Positions 17,102-25,656 of a stretch of DNA of 64,000 nucleotides are shown here, one piece after another. The stretch is taken from NCBI RefSeq assembly GCF_003202695.1, contig NZ_QGLL01000006.1, positions 496,001 through 560,000 on the forward strand, given 5' to 3'. The DNA comes from Bifidobacterium asteroides. GTDB lineage: Bacteria > Actinomycetota > Actinomycetes > Actinomycetales > Bifidobacteriaceae. The notes beneath the pieces were generated by a model. The model did not search any database. It was not told the origin of the DNA and saw only the letters and a list, made by a program, of their open reading frames with translations. Position 1 is the first letter of the stretch. Each line of letters begins with the position of its first letter. The position numbers and the translations under genes are program-made.

Positions 17102-17239
17102 ATGTTGGACTATGAAGAGAAGATAAAGCGTCGTGAGCTGCCTGCCACGATGGCAGATGCTGAAAGGCTGGCGAGGGGCCTGGACCAGCTGCTCGAGTCC
17201 ATGGCGCCGGCCGATCAGCCGGTCTCGCTCGACACCTAG
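17102..17239 (+). CDS. Small hypothetical protein (45 residues), possibly frameshifted
   Basis: MLDYEEKIKRRELPATMADA opens a charged, helix-forming 45-residue ORF with a strong ribosome site (AAGGAGG eight bases upstream). Directly after its stop, a different frame continues with similar composition (PDVDKREAHRAYLGATRILE, then AQNEFYAEEQATP). This suggests that a one-base shift cut an originally longer protein. It lies upstream of the RHH/methyltransferase operon in the island. No family recognised. Confidence 0.5.
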   Translation: MLDYEEKIKRRELPATMADAERLARGLDQLLESMAPADQPVSLDT

Positions 17240-17490
17240 GGGATACTAGCCCTGATGTCGATAAGCGAGAGGCGCATCGAGCGTATCTGGGCGCCACCCG
17301 CATCCTGGAGGCCCAGAACGAGTTTTACGCCGAGGAGCAGGCAACACCAAACCCCTCGAAAACCAGGAACACGGCTCAAGCGGAAACTGCTCTCCGAATC
17401 CAAATGGAAGTTTCCTACGTCTGGTACGTTAGCATGAGGCCTGGACATCGACTGTCCCTCTATTCCCAGTGCCACGCTGTACCGCTGCGT

Positions 17491-17522
17491 TATAATAATG
17501 AAAATGCATTTGTATTGCATTT
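17491..17522 (+). promoter_or_regulatory. Promoter and inverted-repeat operator of the R-M operon
   Basis: A perfect -10 hexamer TATAAT at 17491-17496 is followed by the inverted repeat AAATGCA-7-TGCATTT (17502-17522), which would cover the transcription start. A clear -35 box is missing. The repeat sits 18 bases before the small RHH-like gene, whose product is the natural candidate to bind it. Confidence 0.6.
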
Positions 17523-17540
17523 CGAGCGACAGGGACACAA

Positions 17541-17753
17541 ATGTCTGACGGTTACAAGGACCTCGTCAAACGTAACCCCGACGAGACTGAGATCAGAAGC
17601 TTCCTGGTTGACGGCGACCAGGTCTCCGTGCCCCTGCACATCCCCGACACCTTGCGTGACGCGGCCAAGCAGGAGGCGGCCCTCCGAGGTATGGGCTTCT
17701 CGGCATTCGTACGCACGTGCATGCTCGAAGAGCTCGCGAAGAAGGGACAGTAA
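17541..17753 (+). CDS. Small ribbon-helix-helix-like regulator
   Basis: 70 residues. The C-terminal half (VSVPLHIPDTLRDAAKQEAA, then LRGMGFSAFVRTCMLEELA) has the strand-helix-helix pattern of CopG/Arc-type DNA-binding proteins. It starts MSDGYKDLVKRNPDETEIRS. Its stop is three bases before the methyltransferase start, so the genes are co-translated. RHH proteins in this position commonly repress their own operon. Here that would limit restriction before methylation is complete. The operator candidate is at 17502-17522. Confidence 0.7.
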   Translation: MSDGYKDLVKRNPDETEIRSFLVDGDQVSVPLHIPDTLRDAAKQEAALRGMGFSAFVRTCMLEELAKKGQ

Positions 17754-17756
17754 CCC

Positions 17757-19844
17757 GTGGCCGAGCCAATCTATGATATGTCGGTCAAAAGCTTCATAGA
17801 GTACTTCTACCGTCGATACCCAACCTTCATTCTTAAAACACTGCTGTGCGATCGCACGACGGGACGCAATATCATATGGGCCGACAACGAATACGAGACT
17901 TTGGGCGAAGGCTACATGGGCGACGACGAGATGACCGTCGAGAAGATCACGGGCATGAACTCCGGCATCATCAAGCCGCGCATCGCCAAGGAAGAAGAGA
18001 AACAGTCCCGGCGCACCAAGAGTCGCGCTGAAGTATTCACTCCATCGTGGTTGTGCAACGAGATGAACAACGACCTGGACGAGGCATGGTTCGGCCGACG
18101 CGACGTTTTCAACACTGAGATCATTGCAGACGATGGCGCCAATACATGGACGGCCGCTAATGAGCCAATTGAATTCCCCAAGTCGAAAGGGCACGGTTGG
18201 CATGCCTACGTGGAGGCACCGCGGCTCGAGATCACGTGCGGCGAAGCACCATTCGTGTGCTCACGTTACGACACCGTGACGGGCGACGAGCTGCCCGTGC
18301 ACGAGCGCGTGGGCTTCCTAGATCGCAAACTGCGGGTCGTGACCGAGAAGACCAAAACTCGCGAGGAATGGGTGCGTCGAGCGCTCGACGCGCTGCGGGC
18401 GACTTACGGCTTCGAGTATCAGGGTGACAATCTGCTCATCGCACGCATCAACGTGCTCGAAACGTTTGCCGAGCATTTCCGCGACCGTTGGGGGTCGGAC
18501 GCTGCGCAAGACGAACTTGAGCAAGCCGCGTGGATCGTTTCCTGGAACTTCTGGCAGATGAACGGCTTCACCGATGCCGTACCCACCAATAAGATGGGCG
18601 CTGTGACAAAGTCGACCCTGGGGACATTCGAAACGCCCAAGCCGGAACCAGTACAGTCTTCGCTGTTCGATGACGCGTTTTCCGACGCGGCAAACGAAAA
18701 GGCCAAGAAATATGAGCCAAAGGAGACGGTTCCTCTCTGTGTGATTTATGACTGGCAGAACGGTGAGCCCTTCGAGTTCGCCACATTGAAAGGCAAGGCA
18801 ACGGCCATGAAGAAGAAATTCTATGCGGTGATCGGCAACCCTCCGTATCAGGAGACCGTAGAAGGAAGCACGCGAGCAAGACCTGTTTACAATTATTTTA
18901 TGGATGCTTCTTATGGTGTAGCTGAGAAAACCGTACTTATTACCCCTGCGAGATTTCTGTTCGATTCTGGTTTGACGCCTAAAGCATTCAATCAACGAAT
19001 GCTGGAAGACGAGCACCTTAAAATTGCTAAGTACTATCCCGACGGTGCGGAGGTATTCCCTAACACCGATATCAAGGGTGGAGTTGTTATCACCTATCAC
19101 GACGAAAAGAAAACATTCAAGCCTATTCGAAGGATGTACAAAGACGAGCGTCACCGTTCCCTCGTCGAAAAGGCGCTCAAGGCTAGTGATTTTCAGCCTC
19201 TATCGACTATTGTTGGAAGCCAGGGCACTTTCAAATACACAGATGCTTTTTTTAAAGACAACCCTGCTGCGCGTAAGGTTCTGACCAAAGGTACTAAAGA
19301 TAAAATTCTATCTGCACACTTTAGCGACAGCGATTTTGCTCGCTCGTTCATGGATGTTGAGACTGATGGTTACGTAAAAGTGCTCGCCCGTGTTGAAGGA
19401 CGGCGTGTGTATCGCTGGATTCGAAGTGATTACATTGTTGAAAATGGCAACGATACACTTGCGTTTTACAAAGTTTTTGTTGCCGAGGCTCAGGGTTCTG
19501 GAGCATATGGTGAAGCTTTGAGTGATACCGTTATTGGAGAGCCCGGGACAGCGCAAACGGATACGTTTCTGGCCTTTGGCAAATTCGACAATGTTGATGA
19601 GGCACATAATCTTTCGAAATACCTTAAAACCAAGTATGCGCGTGCACTGCTAGGGGCGCTTAAGGTTACTCAGCACGCTGCCTCTGCGGTTTGGGCCTAC
19701 GTCCCTCTCCAGAACTTCACTTCCGCTTCCGACATCGATTGGTCGAAGCCCGTAGCCGACATCGATCACCAGCTCTATAAAAAGTATGGCCTTAATAATG
19801 ACGAAATCGAGTTCATCGAATCCAACGTGAAGGAGATGAATTAA
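17757..19844 (+). CDS. N6-adenine DNA methyltransferase (Eco57I-like) of an R-M-like system
   Basis: 695 residues, GTG start. Motif X is AEVFTPSWLCNEM near residue 93. A divergent SAM-binding motif I (LEITCGEAPFV) lies near 157, followed by VGFLDRKLRVVTE. The amino-methyltransferase motif IV is GNPPYQE near residue 360. NPPY marks adenine-N6 methylation. The C-terminal half is the expected target-recognition region, and bases 18880-19660 are clearly richer in A/T and in U-ending codons than the rest of the gene. This suggests an exchanged specificity module. It sits between the RHH-like gene and the GIY-YIG helicase protein, with no hsdS. It likely protects host DNA from its partner. The recognition sequence is unknown. 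Confidence 0.85.
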   Translation: MAEPIYDMSVKSFIEYFYRRYPTFILKTLLCDRTTGRNIIWADNEYETLGEGYMGDDEMTVEKITGMNSGIIKPRIAKEEEKQSRRTKSRAEVFTPSWLCNEMNNDLDEAWFGRRDVFNTEIIADDGANTWTAANEPIEFPKSKGHGWHAYVEAPRLEITCGEAPFVCSRYDTVTGDELPVHERVGFLDRKLRVVTEKTKTREEWVRRALDALRATYGFEYQGDNLLIARINVLETFAEHFRDRWGSDAAQDELEQAAWIVSWNFWQMNGFTDAVPTNKMGAVTKSTLGTFETPKPEPVQSSLFDDAFSDAANEKAKKYEPKETVPLCVIYDWQNGEPFEFATLKGKATAMKKKFYAVIGNPPYQETVEGSTRARPVYNYFMDASYGVAEKTVLITPARFLFDSGLTPKAFNQRMLEDEHLKIAKYYPDGAEVFPNTDIKGGVVITYHDEKKTFKPIRRMYKDERHRSLVEKALKASDFQPLSTIVGSQGTFKYTDAFFKDNPAARKVLTKGTKDKILSAHFSDSDFARSFMDVETDGYVKVLARVEGRRVYRWIRSDYIVENGNDTLAFYKVFVAEAQGSGAYGEALSDTVIGEPGTAQTDTFLAFGKFDNVDEAHNLSKYLKTKYARALLGALKVTQHAASAVWAYVPLQNFTSASDIDWSKPVADIDHQLYKKYGLNNDEIEFIESNVKEMN

Positions 19845-19846
19845 TC

Positions 19847-22800
19847 ATGACGGTCATCGACATCTCCCAGATAATTGCGACCACCGCGCCTGCGGTGCCG
19901 CAGATTTACGCTTATACCACGCCCGAGATCGCCCGCCATAACGGCTGGACAAAGATCGGCTACACCGAGCAGGACGTGCGCGAACGCATCAAGCAGCAGA
20001 CGCACACCGCCGACGTGCGGTGGCACCTGGAGTGGAGCGGCAACGCCACGTGGGAGCACCGCGCAGGCACGTTCCACGACACCGACTTCCATGCGTATTT
20101 GGAGAAGCAGGGCGTCGAGCGCGAACAAAAAACGGAATGGTTCAAGATCAGCGGTGAGGAGTCCCACCAGCAGTTCTATCAATTTCGCGACACCGACGGC
20201 GTGCTGGACACACCCGGCTCCGCCTCCTACACCCTGCGCGCCGAGCAGCAGCATGCCGTTGAGCAGACGGGCGCATTCGCCCGCGCCCATTGGGACAAGG
20301 ACGGCGCTCACGGTGGAGAGTTCTTGTGGAACGCCAAGCCGCGCTTCGGCAAGACCCTCACTGCCTACGACCTGTGCCTACGCATCCACGCGCAAAAGGT
20401 GCTCATCGTCACCAACCGTCCCGCCATCGCAAACTCCTGGTACGACGACTACGTGAAGTTCGTGGGCCTGGAGCACGGCTACCGCTTCATTAGCAGCGTG
20501 GACGCCTTGGCAGGCAAGCCCTACTGCCTCAGCCGCGAGGAATACCTGCGCGCTATTCGCAACAACCCGGAGGGCCCCAAGGGGTTCATCGAGTTCGTGA
20601 GCCTTCAGGACCTCAAAGGCTCCATCCGCTTCGGCGGCGTGTATAAAAAACTCAACGAGGTGGCCGATCTCACTTGGGACGTGCTCATCATCGACGAGGC
20701 TCACGAGGGCGTGGACACCTTCAAAACCGACGTGGCGTTCGACCACATCAAGCGCCACTTCACGCTGCACCTCTCCGGTACACCCTTCAAGGCCATCGCC
20801 AACGAAAAGTTCGCCGATGATGCCATCTATAACTGGACCTATGCCGATGAACAGCAGGCCAAGGGCGACTGGCCCGCCGACTCCGAGCAGCCGAACCCCT
20901 ACGCCGACCTCCCCAAGCTCAACCTGCTCACCTACCAGATGAGCGACATCGTTGAGCAGGAGGTCCGCGGCGGCATGAAGATCGATGGCGAGCAGACCGA
21001 GTTCGCCTTCGATCTCAACGAGTTCTTTTCGACCAAGCAGAACGGTGACTTTGTACACGAAGATGACGTGGACAAGTTCCTCAACGCGCTCACCACGCAG
21101 GAAAAGTTCCCGTTCTCGACGCCCGAGCTGCGCGACGAGCTGCGCCACACGTTCTGGATACTCAACCGCGTCGACTCCGCCCGCGCCCTCGCAAAGAAAC
21201 TGCAGGAGCACCCCATCTTCGGGGACTACGAGGTGGTGCTCGCAGCCGGTGACGGCAAGATCGACGCCGACGACGAAAACGAGAAGTCGCTCGACAAGGT
21301 GCGCCGCGCGATCAAGGACCACGACAAAACCATCACGCTGTCGGTGGGCCAGCTCACCACCGGCGTCACCGTGCCCGAGTGGACCGCCGTGCTCATGCTC
21401 TCGAACATGACGAGCCCCTCGTTGTACATGCAGGCGGCCTTCCGCTGCCAGAACCCGTGCCTGTTCGACCTAGGCGGAGGCAACTACGCACGCAAGGAGA
21501 ACTCCTACGTCTTCGACTTCGACCCCGCACGCACGCTCACCATCTTCGAGCAGTTCGCCAACGACCTGTACGGAGAAACCGCGCAAGGTGGCGGCGACGC
21601 GAAGACGCGCGAGCGCCACATCCGCCAGCTGCTGAACTTCTTCCCCGTCTACGGCGAGGACGACGATGGGCAGATGGTCGAGCTCGACGCCGAGCAGGTG
21701 CTCAGTGTGCCGAGGCGCATCCACGCCCGCGAGGTAGTCAAGCGCGGCTTCATGAGCAACTTTCTGTTCCAGAACATCGCGAGCGTCTTCCATGCGCCAG
21801 CAGAGGTCGTGGAGATCATCCAGCGCTTCGATCCCTACGAGCAGGGCAAGGCGCAGAACGCCGAGAAGGCCAAAGTCAAGATCGACGAGGGTACAGCCGA
21901 CGAGCTCTCGATCAACGACGAGGGCGAGGTGGAGATTCCCGACGAGCAGGTCGTTGGCAAGGCGGCGGACATCTTCGGGCCGAAGGTCTATGGCGACATC
22001 ACCGTCGAATTCTCCAGCCACGTGGACGGCATCGCGAAGGCTCACGAGGCCGATGACGATGACAGGGCGATGCTCGACAACCTCAAGAAAGCCTTCAAGA
22101 AGAGCGTAACCGAGCCCTTGGTGCAGGCCGGCAAGGAGAGCTACGGCAGCGAACTCAAGCCTCGCCAGCAGCAGCAGATCGAGCGAAAGGTTCAGGCAGA
22201 TGCCGACATCCAGCTCAACCGCCAAGTAGGCGATTATCAGATCCAGGCGCGCCGCATCAAGCAGTTGCGCAAAGACGAGCTCAAGGCGGCAACCAACGCA
22301 GCCGAGCGCGCTGAGGTGAACCAACGGTACGACGAGCAGAAGGCCGAGACGTTCCAAGCGCTCGCCCAGAAGCTCGAGGACACCCGTAAAGAGCTCGTGC
22401 AGAGCGCCGGCGAGACCGTGGTGCGCGAGATAGAGACAGCCAAGAAGGAGGACGAGAAGCAGGGCATCGAGGACAAGGTGCGCGCCCATCTGCGCGGCTT
22501 CTCGCGTACTATCCCGTCGTTCCTCATGGCGTACGGCGAAGAGGGCACGACGCTCGCGAACTTCGACACCGTGATCCCCGCCGACATTTTCCGCGACGTA
22601 ACGAGCATCACTGTGGACGAGTTCCGCTTCCTGCGCGACGGCGGCGACTACACCGACGCCGAGACCGGCGAGACGAAACATTTCGTCGGGCACATCTTCA
22701 ACGAGGTAGTGTTCAACGACTCCGTGTGCGAGTTCATCAAGCTACGCGAGTGCCTGGCCAACTACTTCGACGAGTCCCAGACAGAGGACATCTTCGACTA

Positions 22801-23224
22801 CGTGCCGCCCCAGAAGACCAACCAGATCTTCACGCCGCGCAACGTCGTAGTTGAGATGGTGGACCTTTTCGAGAAGGAGAACCCGGGCTGCTTCGACGAT
22901 CCGAACCACACCTTCGCCGACCTGTACATGAAGTCTGGCCTGTACATCACTGAGATCATCAAGCGGCTGTATCGAAGCGACGGCATGAAGGCCGCCTTCC
23001 CAGATGACCGCGAGCGACTGGACCATATCCTGGAGCGCCAGGTGTTCGGTATCGCGCCCACCAAGATCATATACGAGATCGCCACGCACTTCATCCTGGG
23101 CTTCCACGACGAAGTCGGCCATGGATGCGACTCGAACTTCGAACTCGCGGACTCCGCGGAGCTTGCCAAGGAGGGCACGCTGGATGCTTACGTTGAACGC
23201 GTTTTCGGGCCCAAGCTAAGTTAG
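19847..23224 (+). CDS. GIY-YIG (T5orf172-like) nuclease / DEAH helicase with methyltransferase-like C-terminus
   Basis: 1125 residues, starting two bases after the methyltransferase stop, with AAGGAG upstream. Residues 17-103 fit a T5orf172/Mug113-type GIY-YIG fold: IYAYTTPE, TKIGYT, and a distal H-and-EWF pattern. An SF2 motor follows: Walker A AKPRFGKT near 162, IIDEAHEG near 280, LSGTPFK near 307, QLTTGVTVPEW near 500. Residues 700-900 are charged and probably coiled. The last 140 residues look like a DNA methyltransferase start without a catalytic site: QIFTPRNVVVEMVD near 992, then DLYMKSGLYITE near 1022, with no NPPY. It is probably the ATP-driven restriction subunit. Confidence 0.82.
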   Translation: MTVIDISQIIATTAPAVPQIYAYTTPEIARHNGWTKIGYTEQDVRERIKQQTHTADVRWHLEWSGNATWEHRAGTFHDTDFHAYLEKQGVEREQKTEWFKISGEESHQQFYQFRDTDGVLDTPGSASYTLRAEQQHAVEQTGAFARAHWDKDGAHGGEFLWNAKPRFGKTLTAYDLCLRIHAQKVLIVTNRPAIANSWYDDYVKFVGLEHGYRFISSVDALAGKPYCLSREEYLRAIRNNPEGPKGFIEFVSLQDLKGSIRFGGVYKKLNEVADLTWDVLIIDEAHEGVDTFKTDVAFDHIKRHFTLHLSGTPFKAIANEKFADDAIYNWTYADEQQAKGDWPADSEQPNPYADLPKLNLLTYQMSDIVEQEVRGGMKIDGEQTEFAFDLNEFFSTKQNGDFVHEDDVDKFLNALTTQEKFPFSTPELRDELRHTFWILNRVDSARALAKKLQEHPIFGDYEVVLAAGDGKIDADDENEKSLDKVRRAIKDHDKTITLSVGQLTTGVTVPEWTAVLMLSNMTSPSLYMQAAFRCQNPCLFDLGGGNYARKENSYVFDFDPARTLTIFEQFANDLYGETAQGGGDAKTRERHIRQLLNFFPVYGEDDDGQMVELDAEQVLSVPRRIHAREVVKRGFMSNFLFQNIASVFHAPAEVVEIIQRFDPYEQGKAQNAEKAKVKIDEGTADELSINDEGEVEIPDEQVVGKAADIFGPKVYGDITVEFSSHVDGIAKAHEADDDDRAMLDNLKKAFKKSVTEPLVQAGKESYGSELKPRQQQQIERKVQADADIQLNRQVGDYQIQARRIKQLRKDELKAATNAAERAEVNQRYDEQKAETFQALAQKLEDTRKELVQSAGETVVREIETAKKEDEKQGIEDKVRAHLRGFSRTIPSFLMAYGEEGTTLANFDTVIPADIFRDVTSITVDEFRFLRDGGDYTDAETGETKHFVGHIFNEVVFNDSVCEFIKLRECLANYFDESQTEDIFDYVPPQKTNQIFTPRNVVVEMVDLFEKENPGCFDDPNHTFADLYMKSGLYITEIIKRLYRSDGMKAAFPDDRERLDHILERQVFGIAPTKIIYEIATHFILGFHDEVGHGCDSNFELADSAELAKEGTLDAYVERVFGPKLS

Positions 23225-23601
23225 GCGTAAAACGCCATGGCACATGCACTCGACAGCCTGCAGGACGGGCGTGCGGAGGCAGCGTACAGCGGCGATTTAT
23301 ACGGCGTCACTCCACGGCATTCTCCCCTGGATACTCCCGCTTTTCCTGAGTGAGGAGATTCTTTACTCCCCACTAGCCACTTGGAAAAGCACCGAATAGA
23401 CACTGCTGAGAAGTCTACTGAGTTTGTTTTGGGTTTCACAGGTCCCGATACAGCGCCGTTCCGCCCTCGTGAACAAAAACCACGCATCTACTCTCGGGGA
23501 TATAGCTTTACTCACAATCCTCCGTATACTGCCCCGCACTTTATTGTCTTGAGGTACACGGCATAAAGAATGAAATCGCAGGTGAGGGGGAATAAAACGG
23601 C
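23225..23601. other. Island right end, no supported gene
   Basis: Between the helicase stop and the guaA terminator no frame has family features or a good ribosome site. The stretch probably contains element remnants. Confidence 0.45.
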
Positions 23602-23638
23602 AAAGAAAAAGCCTCCGTTCCAACGCAGGAACGAAGGC
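23602..23638 (-). terminator. Terminator downstream of guaA
   Basis: On the minus strand an 11-base stem with one wobble (GCCTTCGTTCC/GGAACGGAGGC) is followed by TTTTTCTTT. It lies within the island's right end, 115 bases beyond the guaA stop, so guaA now appears to use a terminator brought by the island. Confidence 0.8.
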
Positions 23639-23753
23639 CTATTTATCTAGTTTATTCATCGCCGTCGCAGGCGGCTTTGCCGTGATTCACGTATGAAACG
23701 AAACTCAACGGCACTGCGCGGCATTCAAAAGCGCAAGTCAAAGCTCTATCGGT

Positions 23754-25316
23754 CTACTCCCACTCGATGGTTGCCGGAGGCTTGGAGGTGCAGTCCAGGA
23801 CCACGCGGTTGATGCCCGGGCACTCGTTGGTAATGCGTGTGGAAATAGTGGCCAGCACGTCGTAGGGCAGACGCGTCCAGTCAGCAGTCATGGCGTCCTC
23901 GGAAGAGACCGGACGCAGCACGATCGGCGAGCCATAGGTGCGCTCGTCGCCCTGCACACCTACCGAATGCACATTGGCCAGCAGCACCACCGGGCACTGC
24001 CAGATCTGCCGATCCAACCCAGCCTTGGACAGCTCTTCGCGGGCAATGGCGTCCGCCTCGCGCAAGGTCTCCAAGCGTTCACGGGTGATCTCGCCAATGA
24101 TGCGAATACCCAGACCAGGGCCCGGGAAGGGCTGACGCCAGACGATCTGGTCAGGCAGGCCCAATTCGGTGCCGATAGCCCGGACCTCATCCTTGAAGAG
24201 GGTGCGCAGGGGCTCGATCAGCTTGAACTTGACATCCTTGGGCAGACCGCCCACATTGTGGTGGGACTTGATATTGGCTGCTCCGTCTCCACCGCCCGAC
24301 TCGACCACGTCGGGGTAGAGCGTGCCCTGCACCAGGAACTTTACTTCCTTGCCGGTCTTGCCGGCCTCCTCGATCACCTGCCGCTGGGCTTTTTCAAAAG
24401 TGCGGATAAACTTCTCGCCGATGATCTTACGTTTGCGCTCGGGATCGGAAACACCCTTGAGCGCAGTCAGGAAATCCTGTGAGGCATCCACAGCTATCAG
24501 CTTGATGCCAGTGGCGGCCACGAAATCATGCTTGACCTGCTCGGCCTCCCCTTTACGCAGCAGACCATGATCCACAAAGACGCAGGTCAACTGGTCGCCG
24601 ACGGCCCTGTGGACCAGGGCAGCTGCCACTGCTGAGTCGACGCCGCCCGACAGGCCGCAGATGACCTGGTCGTCACCCACCGTGCGACGGATCTTCTCCA
24701 CCTGTTGCTCGATGATGCCTGAGGCATTCCAATCCGACGGCAGTCCAGCGCACTGATGCAGGAAGCGATCGATCAGGTCCTGCCCCAGAGGGGTATTGGT
24801 CACCTCGGGATGCCACTGGACCCCGTACAGCCCCCGGGAAGGATCCTGCATGGCCGCAACTGGAGCACCTTCGGTATGCGCCAGAACCTCAAAGCCTTCG
24901 GGCGCGCGGTTGACGGCGACGCCATGGCTCATCCACACATCCTGCCGGGCGGGCGAATCCTGCAGTATTCCTTTGGCGCTGTCGATGAAGGCCTTGGTCT
25001 TGCCGTACTCCCCCAAGGCCGCCTTGTCCACCTCGCCGCCAAGCTCATGGGCCATGACCTGGAAGCCATAGCAGATGCCCAGCACGGGCACCCCCACTTC
25101 GAAGATCCGCCTGTCAATCGTAGGCGCCCCGTTCACGTATACGGAGGCTGGACCGCCTGAGAGGATTACCGCCTTGGGATCCTTGGCTAGCATCCGGTCC
25201 AGACTCATCGAATGAGGCACCAGCTCGGAATAGACCCCCGCCTCCCTGACTCGACGAGCGATCAGCTGGGCGTACTGCGCACCGAAATCGACCACCAGCA
25301 CGGGACCCTGTGCCAT
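23754..25316 (-). CDS. guaA: GMP synthase (glutamine-hydrolysing)
   Basis: 520 residues from ATG 25316, with AAGGAG upstream; a longer frame to 25487 lacks one. It starts [20 protein letters not shown]. The amidotransferase domain has the nucleophile in VLGICYGFQ and GVQWHPEV. The ATP pyrophosphatase domain has the P-loop [10 protein letters not shown] near residue 235, and the dimerisation tail ends KPPATIEWE. It turns XMP, glutamine and ATP into GMP. The last 13 coding bases are the right repeat of the adjoining island. Integration at this site keeps the protein sequence intact. Confidence 0.97.
   Translation of the reverse strand: MAQGPVLVVDFGAQYAQLIARRVREAGVYSELVPHSMSLDRMLAKDPKAVILSGGPASVYVNGAPTIDRRIFEVGVPVLGICYGFQVMAHELGGEVDKAALGEYGKTKAFIDSAKGILQDSPARQDVWMSHGVAVNRAPEGFEVLAHTEGAPVAAMQDPSRGLYGVQWHPEVTNTPLGQDLIDRFLHQCAGLPSDWNASGIIEQQVEKIRRTVGDDQVICGLSGGVDSAVAAALVHRAVGDQLTCVFVDHGLLRKGEAEQVKHDFVAATGIKLIAVDASQDFLTALKGVSDPERKRKIIGEKFIRTFEKAQRQVIEEAGKTGKEVKFLVQGTLYPDVVESGGGDGAANIKSHHNVGGLPKDVKFKLIEPLRTLFKDEVRAIGTELGLPDQIVWRQPFPGPGLGIRIIGEITRERLETLREADAIAREELSKAGLDRQIWQCPVVLLANVHSVGVQGDERTYGSPIVLRPVSSEDAMTADWTRLPYDVLATISTRITNECPGINRVVLDCTSKPPATIEWE
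23756..23768. repeat. Right attachment-like repeat within guaA 3' end
   Basis: ACTCCCACTCGAT, the second copy of the 13-bp repeat at 15820-15832. It encodes the terminal Ile-Glu-Trp-Glu of GuaA on the minus strand. Confidence 0.75.
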
Positions 25317-25656
25317 AAGACTCCTTATATATATAAGTATGCTGTATCTGCCATGAATATCTGTGAACGACGATTCCACGCCTACAGACATGTCCAGTAT
25401 GGTTGTTGTTTTCGACAATGCTACCGTCATTGAGCCCTTATCGGCACCCCCGATAGGCAGTCGTGTCTGCAAAGCAGACAATTCCATCGCATTTTCTCAC
25501 AAGAGCGAACACACACTGCAAGAAAACGTTCAGAAAAGTCGTCTCGTTCACGTACCATGAAGCCATTGGATATGGACTCGACGGATGTCTGAATTGACAC
25601 TGTTCGGGCCCATAACCGAGGTAAATAAACAATCGCACTAAAGTGCAGGAGTACAC
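25317..25656. promoter_or_regulatory. Divergent guaA/xfp regulatory region
   Basis: Contains the perfect 14-bp palindrome CTTATATATATAAG (25324-25337), which overlaps the guaA ribosome site. A tight hairpin TGTCTGC-AAA-GCAGACA lies at 25464-25480. A consensus -35 TTGACA is at 25594-25599 about 60 bases before xfp, without a clear -10 at normal spacing. No coding frame is convincing. Confidence 0.5.

Larger units (their letters stand above)
15820..23768. mobile_element. Genomic island integrated at the 3' end of guaA (about 7.9 kb)
   Basis: The two 13-bp guaA-end repeats bound a segment with no housekeeping genes. It holds decayed ORFs, small ORFs and a restriction-modification-like operon. 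The 3' end of guaA is a known insertion target for tyrosine-recombinase islands. No integrase can be recognised inside, so the element is either decayed or mobilised in trans. The codon and base pattern differs from the flanks. Confidence 0.72.

Noticed and set aside
23363-23623. Minus-strand frame of 86 codons at the island right end
   Set aside because: No ribosome site, no motif, and it runs into the guaA terminator.
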